This document shows, in pieces, positions 24,096 through 33,510 of a DNA stretch of 64,000 nt. The number at the start of each line of letters is the position of its first letter. The stretch's first letter is position 1. Below the pieces are notes generated by a model. The model did no database searches. It was not told the origin of the DNA and saw nothing but the letters and a program-made list of their open reading frames with translations. Origin of the DNA: UBA2241 sp963777895 (GTDB lineage Bacteria; Actinomycetota; Thermoleophilia; UBA2241); assembly GCA_963777895.1 (NCBI GenBank), contig CAVZSF010000004.1:186001-250000 (forward strand), written 5' to 3'. The translations under genes were made by a program, and so were the position numbers.

Positions 24096-25214
24096 ATGGC
24101 CGAGCCGCGGAGGTTCCGCGCTCGAGAGCTGGGGATCTCGATCGGGACGCTCGCGCCCGGCTCGCTGAACGCGATCACCGACGTACCCGGCGTGCTCGTC
24201 GGGCACAGCACCGTCTCGTGGGGCGGGCCCGAGCTGCCGTCCGGCAGCGGGCCCGCCCGCACGGGCGTTACCGCGATCTTCCCGCACGGCGACGACGTCT
24301 GGAACAAGCGCGTCGTCGCCGGCGCCTTCGCCGCAAATGGCGTGGGCGAAGTGGTCGGCATCAGCGCCATCCACGAGTGGGGGCTCATCGAGACGCCCAT
24401 CATGCTCACCAACTCGCAGAGCGTGGGCCAGGTGTACGACGCCACCGTCCGCTGGCTAATGGCGCGCGATCCTGCCTGCGGGCAGGAGGACGCCGTCATG
24501 CCCGTGGTGGGCGAGTGCGACGACGGCTCTCTCAACGACCTTCGCGGCATGCACGTGAAGGAAGAGCACGTGCGGGAAGCCCTCGAATCCGCCAGGGGCG
24601 GGCCGGTGCCCGAAGGCTGCGTCGGCTCCGGCACCGGCATGACGTGCTACGACTTCAAGGGTGGCATCGGTACGTCGTCGCGCGTCGTTCCGGCGTACGA
24701 CACGCCCTACACGGTCGGCGTGCTCGCCATGACCAACTTCGGCAACCGGCACCGTCTCGCGGTCGATGGGGTGCCGGTGGGCCGTGAGATCGCCGACCTC
24801 ATGCCGGTCGAGCCGTCGCGCGAGGGATCCTGCATCGTCGTGCTCGCCACCGATGCGCCGCTTTCCGCGAGGCAATGCGAGCGCCTCGCGAAGCGCTGCT
24901 CGCTGGGACTCGCCGTCACGGGCTCGTACGCCGGGGACTCGAGCGGCGAGTTCATGATCGCTTTCACGACGGCGCATCAGGTCCCGCGCGCAACGACCGC
25001 TCCGCTGGCCATCACGACCATCGGCAACGACCAGATGTTCGGCTTCTTCGAGGCCGCTGTGGACGCGACCGCCGAAGCCGTCATCAACTCGTTGTGCATG
25101 GCCGAAACGGCCATGGGCAGGGCTGGGGGCAAGACATACGCCCTGCCTCTCGATCGCTTGGTGCAAGTTATGGTGAAGTTCGGACGACCCGTTTCACTAC
25201 CCAAGCGCGTGTGA
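24096..25214 (+). CDS. P1-family self-processing aminopeptidase (DmpA-like)
   Basis: A 372-aa N-terminal-nucleophile peptidase of family P1 (L-aminopeptidase/D-esterase DmpA, beta-peptidyl aminopeptidases). The pattern NAITDVPGVLVGHSTV, GSGTGMTCYDFKGGIGTSSR and MTNFGNRHRLAVDGVPVG is characteristic. Autocleavage is expected between Gly244 and Ser245 (EGS-CIVVLATDAPL), freeing Ser245 as the nucleophile. These enzymes cut D-, beta- or blocked amino-terminal residues that normal peptidases leave. It follows the methyltransferase gene by 4 bases and precedes a peptide-type ABC transporter, so it probably processes an imported substrate. Confidence 0.88.
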   Translation: MAEPRRFRARELGISIGTLAPGSLNAITDVPGVLVGHSTVSWGGPELPSGSGPARTGVTAIFPHGDDVWNKRVVAGAFAANGVGEVVGISAIHEWGLIETPIMLTNSQSVGQVYDATVRWLMARDPACGQEDAVMPVVGECDDGSLNDLRGMHVKEEHVREALESARGGPVPEGCVGSGTGMTCYDFKGGIGTSSRVVPAYDTPYTVGVLAMTNFGNRHRLAVDGVPVGREIADLMPVEPSREGSCIVVLATDAPLSARQCERLAKRCSLGLAVTGSYAGDSSGEFMIAFTTAHQVPRATTAPLAITTIGNDQMFGFFEAAVDATAEAVINSLCMAETAMGRAGGKTYALPLDRLVQVMVKFGRPVSLPKRV

Positions 25215-25426
25215 GTCTGGTTGCCGCCCTCGTGGCAGGGTGGTAGAAAGGGTCGAGCCCGGCGCATGTGACTGAGTATCGTGCGGAGCGCCGCTTGAGA
25301 CCACGAATATCGCAAGGGTCATCTTTCATGACACGCTTCGCGCAGTGCCTGGGGACCTCGAGGAGCTGAAGGAGGTGGGGGCCTGCCGGCGCCCGCCAGG
25401 GGCCATCGGCTGAGCCACTGACTGCT

Positions 25427-26395
25427 GTGGACAAGCGACGCTACTTCGCCAAGAAGATCGGGAACGCCGTGCTCACGATCATCCTCGTGGCCTCGTTCAA
25501 CTTCGCTCTCTTCCGCATCCTGCCCGGCGACCCCGCGCGGCTGCTGCTCCCGAAGGGCAAGCAGCCGCCCGAGGCGGTCGAGAAGCAGCGCAAGGCCTTC
25601 AACCTCGACAAGCCCATGTGGCAGCAGTTCGTGTACTACTGGGGCGACACCCTGAAGGGCGAGTTCGGCATGTCCTTCAACGAGAAGCGGCCGGTGTCCG
25701 AGATCGTCAGTGAGCGCATCTGGCCGACCGTCCTGCTGGTCGGCGTCGGCACCATCTTCGCCACCGTGATCGGCATGATCTCCGGCGTCTTCGCCGGATG
25801 GCGAAGAAACGGCACGTTCGACGTCGTCAGCACGAACTTAGGGATGGTCTTCTACGCGATGCCGACCTTCTGGTTCGGCCTCCTGATGATCATGCTCTTC
25901 TCCACCAAGCTGCGATGGTTCCCGACGGGTCGCATGGAGGAGCCCGGCTTGGAGCTGAACGGCATCGATCAAGTCACGTCGCTCGCGAGGCACCTCTTCC
26001 TTCCCGCCTTCACCTTCGCGATCGCCTACGTCGGCGAGTACCACCTCATCATGCGCAGCTCTATCACCGGCGTGATGAAGGAGGACTTCACACTGACGGC
26101 ACGCGCCAAGGGCCTCTCGGACAACGCAGTGCTCTGGAAGCACGTCATGCCCAACGCGATGCTCCCGACCGTCACCATCGTGATGATGAACATCGGGTTC
26201 GTGATGTCTGGCGCCATCCTCGCGGAGAGCGTGTTCAACTGGCCCGGACTCGGGCTGCTCTCCTACGAGTCCATGACCAAGCGTGACTATCCGGTGATGC
26301 AGGCCGTCTTCCTGCTGGCGAGCGTCGCCGTGATCGTCGCCAACCTGATAGCCGACATCACCTACTACTACCTCGACCCGAGGGTACAGGCATGA
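25427..26395 (+). CDS. Dipeptide/oligopeptide-type ABC transporter permease (DppB-like)
   Basis: A 322-aa inner-membrane permease with six predicted helices. The first helix ends in FRILPGDPARLLL, the typical DppB/OppB opening. The EAA loop is ITGVMKEDFTLTARAKGLSDNAVLWKHVMPNA, which contacts the ATPases. It ends with NLIADITYYYLDPRV, as usual. GTG 25427 has no clear ribosome site, although a perfect aaggaggt lies 50 bases upstream (25369-25376). Its stop overlaps the next start by 4 bases. It begins the transporter operon. Confidence 0.9.
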   Translation: MDKRRYFAKKIGNAVLTIILVASFNFALFRILPGDPARLLLPKGKQPPEAVEKQRKAFNLDKPMWQQFVYYWGDTLKGEFGMSFNEKRPVSEIVSERIWPTVLLVGVGTIFATVIGMISGVFAGWRRNGTFDVVSTNLGMVFYAMPTFWFGLLMIMLFSTKLRWFPTGRMEEPGLELNGIDQVTSLARHLFLPAFTFAIAYVGEYHLIMRSSITGVMKEDFTLTARAKGLSDNAVLWKHVMPNAMLPTVTIVMMNIGFVMSGAILAESVFNWPGLGLLSYESMTKRDYPVMQAVFLLASVAVIVANLIADITYYYLDPRVQA

Positions 26396-27945
26396 TCCCC
26401 CGTCGCTTCCGCAACTGGATCCTCGTCTGGACGCCGCTCAGCTGGCTCATCATCACGCTGTGCACCTACCCCAAGGACCTCCCGGTCATCGTCGACCCTC
26501 AGATCTACCCACCGGGCGAGGTGCCGCACACCAGCTTCATGGACGTCATCGGCGGCTTCTTCAGCGACGCGATCGCGCAGTACCCGGCCTGGGTGATGGT
26601 GCTGCTCGCACTGGCGGCGTTCGCCGCCGGTATCCTCGGCCTGGTGCGGCGCAGCAAGGCCAAGGTCATGAACATCCTGCTGCTGGTGCTTGGCGCGGAC
26701 TTTGCGGTCTGGGCGCTCGCCGCGGGCGGCTGGGGCTCCTGGTCGGCGAGTGGCCACGCGACGCCGTACGCCTGGGCCTTCCAGACGGTCGCCGTCGTGC
26801 TCGTCGGCGCCTGCGCCTGGTTCTGGGCGGTCGGTAACCCCGAGCGGGCCGAGCTGACGACCTGGAACACGCACCAGGTCTGGAAGCTCTTCCGCGCCAA
26901 CTGGCAGGGCATGGCCGGTCTCTCGATCATGGTCTTCTTCATGGCCATGGCGCTGCTCGCACCCTTCCTGGCCGACCACATGATGCTCGACCCGAACTCG
27001 CAGGTCGGGCCGCCCTACGCGCACCCCTCGCTCAGCTACTACCTGTGGTCTGGCACCGATCAGGTCGGCCAGTCCATATTGGCCGAGTTCATCTGGAGCG
27101 CCCGCATCTCCCTCGTCGTCGGCCTCCTGGCCACGGCGATCAGTACCGTGCTGGGCGCCGGTATCGGCATCGCCGCCGGCTTCTACGGCGGCTGGCAGGG
27201 TGAGGGCTGGATGCGGCTGACCGACGCTTTCCTGGTCATCCCGTGGCTGCCTCTGGCCATGGTCCTGTCCGCCGCGTGGGGCCAGAACTTCTGGATGATC
27301 ATCGTGATCATCGGCGTGACGAGCTGGCCGGGCACCGCCCGCGTGGTGCGCTCAGACACCCTGCGCGTGCGCGAGCTGCAGTTCATCGAACGGGCCAGAG
27401 CCATCGGCTCGTCCAACGGCCACATCATGAACAAGCACGTCTTACCGAACGTCTTCCCGCTGATCTTCGCCAACACGATCCTCGTGGTCGCGATCGCCAT
27501 CCTTTCCGAGACGACGCTGTCGTTCCTCGGCCTCGGCGACCCGCTGAACTTCAGCTGGGGCACCATGCTGCACTACGCGTGGGCCAACGGGGCTGCCGGC
27601 CTGCCGGCCTGGTGGTACCTGCTGCCGCCGGGCATCGCCATCGTCCTCGTGGTCGTGGCGTTCACGTTCATGGGCACGGCGTTCGACGAGGTCCTCGATC
27701 CGAAGCTGCGCAAGCGCGAGGACAGCGACACACGCATGCAGTCACGGGGTGCCACGAGCCAGCCGGCCGTGGCCGTGGCCGGCGGCGCCGGGGTCGGCGG
27801 CGGGGGCATGGTCTACACGCCCGGCACGCAGACGGACGACGCCATGCCGGACTTCGACAAGCCGGCGCCCGGCTCGATCACCCCGTATGGGGACGGCGAC
27901 TGGGTAGGACCCAAGACGCACGACGACGAGGGAGGCGACCGATGA
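26392..27945 (+). CDS. DppC-like ABC permease with extra N-terminal membrane domain
   Basis: The second permease, at 517 aa, is far longer than the usual 280-300. Residues about 165-430 are standard DppC: LFRANWQGMAGLSIM, the GTDQVGQSILAEFIWSARISL motif, the EAA loop RELQFIERARAIGSSNGHIMNKHVLPN, and LSETTLSFLGLGDP. Before it lie about 160 residues with four hydrophobic helices (residues 9-25, 61-85, 90-112, 122-144). After it comes a tail of about 75 residues rich in Gly, Asp and Pro. The added parts resemble nothing I recognise and may bind an accessory subunit. ATG 26392 overlaps the dppB stop. Confidence 0.88.
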   Translation: MIPRRFRNWILVWTPLSWLIITLCTYPKDLPVIVDPQIYPPGEVPHTSFMDVIGGFFSDAIAQYPAWVMVLLALAAFAAGILGLVRRSKAKVMNILLLVLGADFAVWALAAGGWGSWSASGHATPYAWAFQTVAVVLVGACAWFWAVGNPERAELTTWNTHQVWKLFRANWQGMAGLSIMVFFMAMALLAPFLADHMMLDPNSQVGPPYAHPSLSYYLWSGTDQVGQSILAEFIWSARISLVVGLLATAISTVLGAGIGIAAGFYGGWQGEGWMRLTDAFLVIPWLPLAMVLSAAWGQNFWMIIVIIGVTSWPGTARVVRSDTLRVRELQFIERARAIGSSNGHIMNKHVLPNVFPLIFANTILVVAIAILSETTLSFLGLGDPLNFSWGTMLHYAWANGAAGLPAWWYLLPPGIAIVLVVVAFTFMGTAFDEVLDPKLRKREDSDTRMQSRGATSQPAVAVAGGAGVGGGGMVYTPGTQTDDAMPDFDKPAPGSITPYGDGDWVGPKTHDDEGGDR

Positions 27946-28952
27946 GCGCCGCGACAGCAGCGCCGGCCGCCGGCAAGGCGCCCGAGCGCATCGAGCACAA
28001 GGGCATCCTCGAGGTCCGCGACCTCTGCACCTACTTCCGGCTCTCCCAGGGCTGGGTGCACGCCGTCGAGAAGGTGAGCTTCTCCGTCGAGCCCGGCGAG
28101 AGCCTGGGCCTCGCGGGCGAGTCGGGCTGTGGCAAGACCACAGCGGCACTCGCCATCCTCAAGCTCCTCCCCGAGAACGGCAAGATCGTCTCCGGCGACG
28201 TCCTCTTCGACGGCCGCAATCTCGCGAAGCGCACCGAGTACGGTATGTCGAAGATCCGCTGGAAGGAGATCTCGATGATCTTCCAGGGGGCGATGAACGC
28301 CCTCAACCCGGTGCAGGAGACGGGCAAGCAGATCGCCGAGCCGATCATGCTCCACGAGGGCATCTCCGAGGCCAAGGCGATGGTCCGCACCAGAGAGCTC
28401 TTCGAGCTCGTCGGCATCAACCCCAAGCGCGTCATGGACTTCCCCCACCAGCTCTCCGGCGGGATGCGCCAGCGCGCCATGATCGCCATGGCGCTGGCGT
28501 GCAACCCGAAGCTCGTCATCGGCGACGAGCCGACGACCGCCCTCGACGTGATGGTGCAGGCGCAGATCCTCGAGCTCATCCAGAAGCTGCGTGAGGAACT
28601 CGACCTCTCGTTCATCCTCATCAGCCACGATCTGTCGGTGATGGCCGAGACCTGCGACAAGGGCGTCATCATGTACGCGGGCCGGGTGGTCGAGTCGGGC
28701 ACCACGACGCACCTCTTCCGCAACCCGCTGCACCCCTACACGAAGCAGCTCATCAAGGCCTTCCCGAACATCCACGAAAAGCGCGAGATGGTCTCCTCGA
28801 TCAAAGGTGACCCGCCCAACCTGCTGGAGCCGCTCCCGGGCTGCGGCTTCTGCCCGCGCTGCGAGCTGAAGGTCAAGGAGTGCGAGACGGTGGACCCGTT
28901 GGAACGCGAGATCGAGCCCGGTCACTTCGTGAAATGCCACGTGGTGGCGTGA
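27942..28952 (+). CDS. Peptide-type ABC transporter ATPase (DppD-like)
   Basis: A 336-aa ATPase. Walker A is GESGCGKTTAALAIL, the Q loop is SMIFQGAMNALNPVQ, the signature is LSGGMRQRAMIAMAL, Walker B is LVIGDEPTTALDVMVQ, and the switch His is in FILISHDLSVMAE. The C-terminal oligopeptide-transporter domain (NPLHPYTKQLIKAFPNI, GDPPNLLEPLPGCGFCPRC) carries the Cys-rich Fe-S-like site typical of DppD/OppD. ATG 27942 overlaps the permease stop. It pairs with the ATPase that follows. Confidence 0.92.
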   Translation: MSAATAAPAAGKAPERIEHKGILEVRDLCTYFRLSQGWVHAVEKVSFSVEPGESLGLAGESGCGKTTAALAILKLLPENGKIVSGDVLFDGRNLAKRTEYGMSKIRWKEISMIFQGAMNALNPVQETGKQIAEPIMLHEGISEAKAMVRTRELFELVGINPKRVMDFPHQLSGGMRQRAMIAMALACNPKLVIGDEPTTALDVMVQAQILELIQKLREELDLSFILISHDLSVMAETCDKGVIMYAGRVVESGTTTHLFRNPLHPYTKQLIKAFPNIHEKREMVSSIKGDPPNLLEPLPGCGFCPRCELKVKECETVDPLEREIEPGHFVKCHVVA

Positions 28953-28962
28953 GGAGGTGACC

Positions 28963-30039
28963 ATGGCGACCGATACGAAGACAGCGGCGAAAAGTGACAC
29001 GTACGCCAAGGGCACGGTCCACGGCATCGATCTCTCCAGCGCGACCGTCAAGGACGGGGTCCTCTTTCGCGTCAAGGGCCTGGAGGTCTACTTCCCCATC
29101 CACGAGAGCTTCTTCAAAAGCATGGTCTCGACGGAGAAGAAGTACGTCAAAGCCGTCGACCAGATCAGCTTCGACGTCAACCAGGGGGAGATCCTCGCCC
29201 TCGTCGGCGAGTCGGGCTGTGGCAAGACGACCACGGGCCGCACCATGCTGCGCCTCGAGGAGGCGACCGGCGGCGAGATCTTCTACAAGGGCCTGCCCCT
29301 GCACGAGTTCTCCCAGAAGACCCTGCGCGAGTACCGCAAGAAGGCGCAGATCATCTTCCAGGACCCCTACAACTCCATCAATCCCAAGCAGACGATCTTC
29401 GACATCGTGGCGGAGCCGCTCGAGGTGAACGCGATCTGCTCGAGCGAGCGCGAGAAGGAGGAGCGGGTCATCAAGGCCATCTCGGAAGCCGGCCTGCGGC
29501 CGGCGGCCGAGTACCTGTACCGTTACCCCCACGAGCTTTCCGGCGGTCAGCGGCAACGCGTCTGCATCGCCGGGGCCACCGTGCTCGAGCCCGACGTGAT
29601 CGTGGCCGACGAACCGGTCGCCAGCCTCGACGTCTCGATCCGCAACGACATCCTCAAGCTCATGGTCGAGCACAAGGAGCGGCTCGGCGTCACCTACATC
29701 TTCATCACCCACGACCTCTCTCTCGCGTGGGTGATCAGCGACCGCGTCGCCGTGATGTACCTGGGGCGTATCGTCGAGATCGGCGACACCGAAGAGGTCG
29801 TGTCGAATCCGCAGCACCCCTACACGAAGGCGCTGATCAGCGTGATCCCCGTGCCCGATCCGCTCGCCAAGCGCGAGCACGTGATCCTCACGGGTGAGAC
29901 GCCGAACCCGGTCGACATCCCGTCGGGCTGCCGCTTCCATCCCCGCTGCCCCATGGCGATCGACGCCTGCAAAGAGGTCGATCCGGAGTTCGTGCAGCTC
30001 GGCGGTCACCACTCCGCCGCCTGCATCAGGATCAAGTAG
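28963..30039 (+). CDS. Peptide-type ABC transporter ATPase (DppF-like)
   Basis: A 358-aa ATPase partner of the preceding gene. Walker A is GESGCGKTTTGRTML, the Q loop is IIFQDPYNSINPKQTI, the signature is LSGGQRQRVCIAGA, Walker B is VIVADEPVASLDVSIR, and the switch His is in IFITHDLSLAW. The C-terminal HPYTKALISVIPVPDP, GCRFHPRCP and DACKEVDPEF segments identify the OppF/DppF type. ATG 28963 was chosen over GTG 28957 because gaggagg (28951-28957) is correctly spaced for it. A stable hairpin follows the stop. Confidence 0.92.
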   Translation: MATDTKTAAKSDTYAKGTVHGIDLSSATVKDGVLFRVKGLEVYFPIHESFFKSMVSTEKKYVKAVDQISFDVNQGEILALVGESGCGKTTTGRTMLRLEEATGGEIFYKGLPLHEFSQKTLREYRKKAQIIFQDPYNSINPKQTIFDIVAEPLEVNAICSSEREKEERVIKAISEAGLRPAAEYLYRYPHELSGGQRQRVCIAGATVLEPDVIVADEPVASLDVSIRNDILKLMVEHKERLGVTYIFITHDLSLAWVISDRVAVMYLGRIVEIGDTEEVVSNPQHPYTKALISVIPVPDPLAKREHVILTGETPNPVDIPSGCRFHPRCPMAIDACKEVDPEFVQLGGHHSAACIRIK

Positions 30040-30046
30040 CGGACGG

Positions 30047-30074
30047 GGGCGGCTGCGCGAAGGCGCGGCCGCCC
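30047..30074 (+). terminator. Hairpin between dppF-like and binding-protein genes
   Basis: A 12-bp G+C stem (30047-30058 with 30063-30074, one G-T pair) and loop gaag, no T run. A processing or partial-termination role inside the operon is plausible. Confidence 0.5.
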
Positions 30075-30139
30075 TCTGTTCGTCGCCGGAGGGGACCGGC
30101 CCGCAGCAGCGGGCTAACGTACGGACAGGAGTCCTTGGC

Positions 30140-31978
30140 ATGAAACGAATCGTCCTGCTCGTCATCCTGGCTGCCATCGCGCTGGCGCTGTGTATCGCGC
30201 CGCTTGCGGCCCGGGCCGACGAGTCGCCGACACCGGCCTCCACCGGCGCCTCAGGCGCCAACCCCACGGGCGACAAGGTGCTCTATCGACTCGGCATCAC
30301 CCAGGGCTACGACGGCTTCAACCCGTTCGCCCACTGGAGCGGGCCGACCTGGGACGTCTTCCGGCTCACCTACGACTTCCTGACGTGGTACGACGAGGAC
30401 TACCAGCCGACCCCCGACCTCGCCAGCGACTGGTCGACCTCCCCGGACGGCAAGGTCTGGACCTTCACGATCCGTTCGGGCATGAAATGGAGCGACGGGG
30501 AGCCTCTCACCTCGCGCGACATCGCCTTCACCTACAACTGGATCCTGCGGACCGAGCACTGGGCCTACATCCAGTACTTCGTGGGGGTGAAGAAGGTCGA
30601 GGCACCGGACGACACCACGCTGGTCATCACCTGCGAGAAGCCGAACGCCGGGATGCTCGCCCTGTACGTGCCGATCCTGCCCGAGCACGTCTGGAAGAAC
30701 GTCTCCGACAACGACATGGAGACGTACAGGAACATCCCGATCGTCGGTTCCGGGCCCTTCATCTTCTCTGAGGCGAAGAAGGACAAGTGGGTCAAGCTCG
30801 TTCCCAACCCGGACTACCCGGAAGAGCTGGGCGGACCGCCCAAGATCGACGAGTTCTGGTACATCTTCAGCCAGAACATGGACTCGATGGTCCAGGACTA
30901 CAAGGCCGGCAACCTCGACGCCATCGTCGACTGGCCGGCCAGCTACTACAACGACCTGAAGAACCAGCCCGGCACGACCGTCGCGAAGTCGCCGGCCATC
31001 GGCTTCGTCGAGCTCGGCTTCAACTGCTACGACAGCCCGAAGTCGAAGGGCAATCCGCTGCTCCTCGACGTGGCCGTCCGTCAGGCCATCAACTACGCGA
31101 TCGACAAGCAGTCGATCGTCGACGCGTCGATGGGCGGTCTCGCGCCCGTGGCCACCTCGCTGATCTCGCCGGTACAGGGCGTCTGGCACTGGGACGTGCC
31201 CGAGGATCAGCAGTACACGTACGATCCCGCGAAGGCCGAGCAGATCCTCGACGACGCCGGCTACAGCGGACACCGACGGCGACGGGGTCCGCGAGGACGC
31301 CAAGGGGAACAAGCTCGAGTTCCGTTTCAGCGCCTTCAACGAGTATCCCGAGCAGCAGCAGGCGGCCAAGAAGATCGCCTCGTACTGCGACGGACGTCGG
31401 CATCAAGCTCAAGCTCGATCTGATGGACGAGAGCGCCTTCAGCGACCAGTACTACGACAACGGCAACGGCGACATGTTCATCTGGAGCTGGCGCGGCGAC
31501 ATCGACCCGGGCTTCATGCTCTCGACGTTCACGACCGCAGCAGATCCTGAACTGGGGCGACAGCAACTACTCGAACCCGGAGTACGACAAGCTCTACGAC
31601 AAGCAGCTGCGAGGCGGTGAACCCGGAGGACCCGAGCGATCCGACGGCGCGCGCCGAGGTCGTCCACCAGATGCAGGCAGATCCTGTACCGCGACACCCC
31701 GTACGTCGTCCTCTGGTACAACATCAACCTGCAGGCGTACCGGACGGACAAGTGGAGCGGCTACGGCCTGGTGCCGACGGGCGGCGACGGCGCGCCGTTC
31801 TTCAATCTGACGCGGACGACGTATCAGGACTCGACGCCGCTCAGGCGGCGAGCGACGGCCGACGAGGACGGCTCGTCATCGACCGCGCCTCATCGTCGTC
31901 ATCGTGATCGCCGCCGTCGTCGTGGCCGGCGTGGTCGTCTGGCTCGTCCGCCGGCCGAAGAAGACCGAGGTGGAGTGA
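30140..31978 (+). pseudogene. Peptide-type solute-binding protein with C-terminal membrane anchor, six frameshifts
   Basis: Extracellular family 5 binding protein for the upstream transporter. The start has a signal peptide (residues 1-27) without a lipobox cysteine, then VLYRLGITQGYDGFNPF and PTPDLASDWSTSPDGKVWTFTIRSGMKWSDGEPLTS. The frame breaks six times, each an extra base, near 31268, 31389, 31537, 31610, 31677 and 31888. Skipping them gives a continuous product with the expected SAFNEYPEQQQAAKKIA, FIWSWRGDIDPGFML, TPYVVLWYNINLQAYR and a final hydrophobic helix (LIVVIVIAAVVVAGVVVWLV) followed by a basic tail ending at 31978. So it appears to be held by a C-terminal transmembrane anchor. 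Either heavily damaged or, more likely, base errors. Confidence 0.8.
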
Positions 31979-32021
31979 CAGCGGCGCTCATCGCGGGGCT
32001 GGCACCGGTCATGTCGTGGGC

Positions 32022-33510
32022 ATGACCGGCGCCGCCCACACCTTCTGGCCCGAAGAGGCCATCGAGGCGATGCACCAGGCGTCGCTCGCGCTGCTGGCGC
32101 GGGCGGGGGTGCGCGTCGAATCGCAGGCCGCCAGGGAGCTCTTCCTGGCGGCTGGCTGCACCTTGAGCGCGGACGACCGCGTCCTCATCCCGTCGCAGGC
32201 GGTCGACGACGCGGTCGCCGCGCTGCCCGCCTCGTACGTGCTGGCTGCCCGCGACCCGGAGAAGTCGCTGGTGCTCGACGCGGCGCCGGGCCCGATCTAC
32301 GTGCACAACATGGGCGGCGCGGCCGACGTGAGCGACGCGCGCACCGGCGAGCTGCGGCGCGCCACCCTGGCCGACCAGGTCGCCCTGACGCGCGTCATGC
32401 ACCACCTGACGCACCAGCACGAGGTCACGTCGCTGGTGCAGCCCCAGGACGTGCCCGACCTGCTCGAGCCGCTGTACTCCTACCTCGTGCTCGCTCTCGA
32501 GAGTGACAAGGCGCTGGGGGGGCCGGGCATCTCCCATCCTTTCCAGGCCCGCTACCTGGAAGAGATGGCGATCGTGGTCACCGGAGCGGATGGCGGCGGG
32601 GGAACGTACCCGATCGACATCGCCTTCTCTCCGGTCAGCCCGCTGATCCTGGGCGGCGAGGTGACCGATGCCATGCTCGGCCTCGTGGCCGGCCGGCGGT
32701 CCATCGTCGAGATCCTGCCGTGTCCGGCCGTGGCCACCACCGCTCCCGCCACGATCGCGGCGGCGACCGCGCAGCAGAACGCGGAGGTGCTCGCCGGGCT
32801 CGTCCTGGTGCAGCTCGCCGCGCCCGGCACGCCCGTCTACTACGGGCCGCGCCTGAGCGCCGTCGACCCGCGCAGCGGCATGTTCATGTCGGGCACGCCC
32901 GAGACGGGCGTATCCTCGGTCGCGGCGGTGCTGCTCGCGAGACGCTACGGCATGCCGTGCGACTGCTACGGCCCGACCACCGACAGCAAGGTGGTCGACA
33001 CCCAGCTTGGCTACGAACACGCCCTCAACGCCATCATCGCCATGCTTGCCCGGCCGCGCCTGCTCTCGGGCGTCGGGGACGTACAGGCAGGCGTGGCCGG
33101 CAACCTGAGCTCCCTGGTGGTCGACGACGAGATCCTCAACTACTGCTTCTACGCCCTTGAGGAGCGGCCCTGGGACGCGGACGCCCTCGACGTCGAAGCC
33201 ATGGTCGAGGGCGTGCTGTCGGGCCGCGGCTTCCTGGGGGCGAAGCACACGAGGCGCTACATCCGGACCGAGCTGGCCCGTCCGCTGCTGAGCTACCGGG
33301 GCGGTCTGGGCGAGTGGCTGGCCGCACGGCACAGCGGCCTCGCGGACCTCGCCGCCGAGAAGGCCGCCGGCTTCGTCGCGCGTGCCGCGCGTCGGCCTGC
33401 CGGACGACGTGCTGCAAACCCTTTGCGAGCTCATCGACCGCGCCGCCGGCGAGGTCGGCCTGGGGGAGTGGCCGGACCCGCGCCGCGCCCTCGCCGACGC
33501 CCAGCCGTGA
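32022..33510 (+). CDS. Trimethylamine methyltransferase (MttB) family protein, frameshifted end
   Basis: About 495 aa. MttB-superfamily enzymes demethylate trimethylamine or quaternary amines such as glycine betaine and pass the methyl to a corrinoid protein. FWPEEAIEAMHQASLALLARAGVRVES at the start, VLDAAPGPIYVHNMGGAADV and MTHQHEVTSLVQPQD-like segments, and GADGGGGTYPIDIAFSPVSPL match the family. There is no in-frame amber codon, so it is the non-pyrrolysine type, as in betaine demethylases (MtgB). One extra base near 33378-33390 shifts the frame; the corrected end reads GLPDDVLQTLCELIDRA and stops at 33510. The start is ATG 32022 or GTG 32016. Confidence 0.83.

Noticed and set aside
30140..31978. 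Programmed +1 frameshifting in the binding-protein gene
   Set aside because: Six shift sites within about 620 bases share no slippery codon or stop context, so base errors are more likely than a regulated event.
32022..33510. Pyrrolysine-dependent trimethylamine methyltransferase
   Set aside because: No in-frame TAG codon occurs in the MttB-like gene, so it is of the non-pyrrolysine type.
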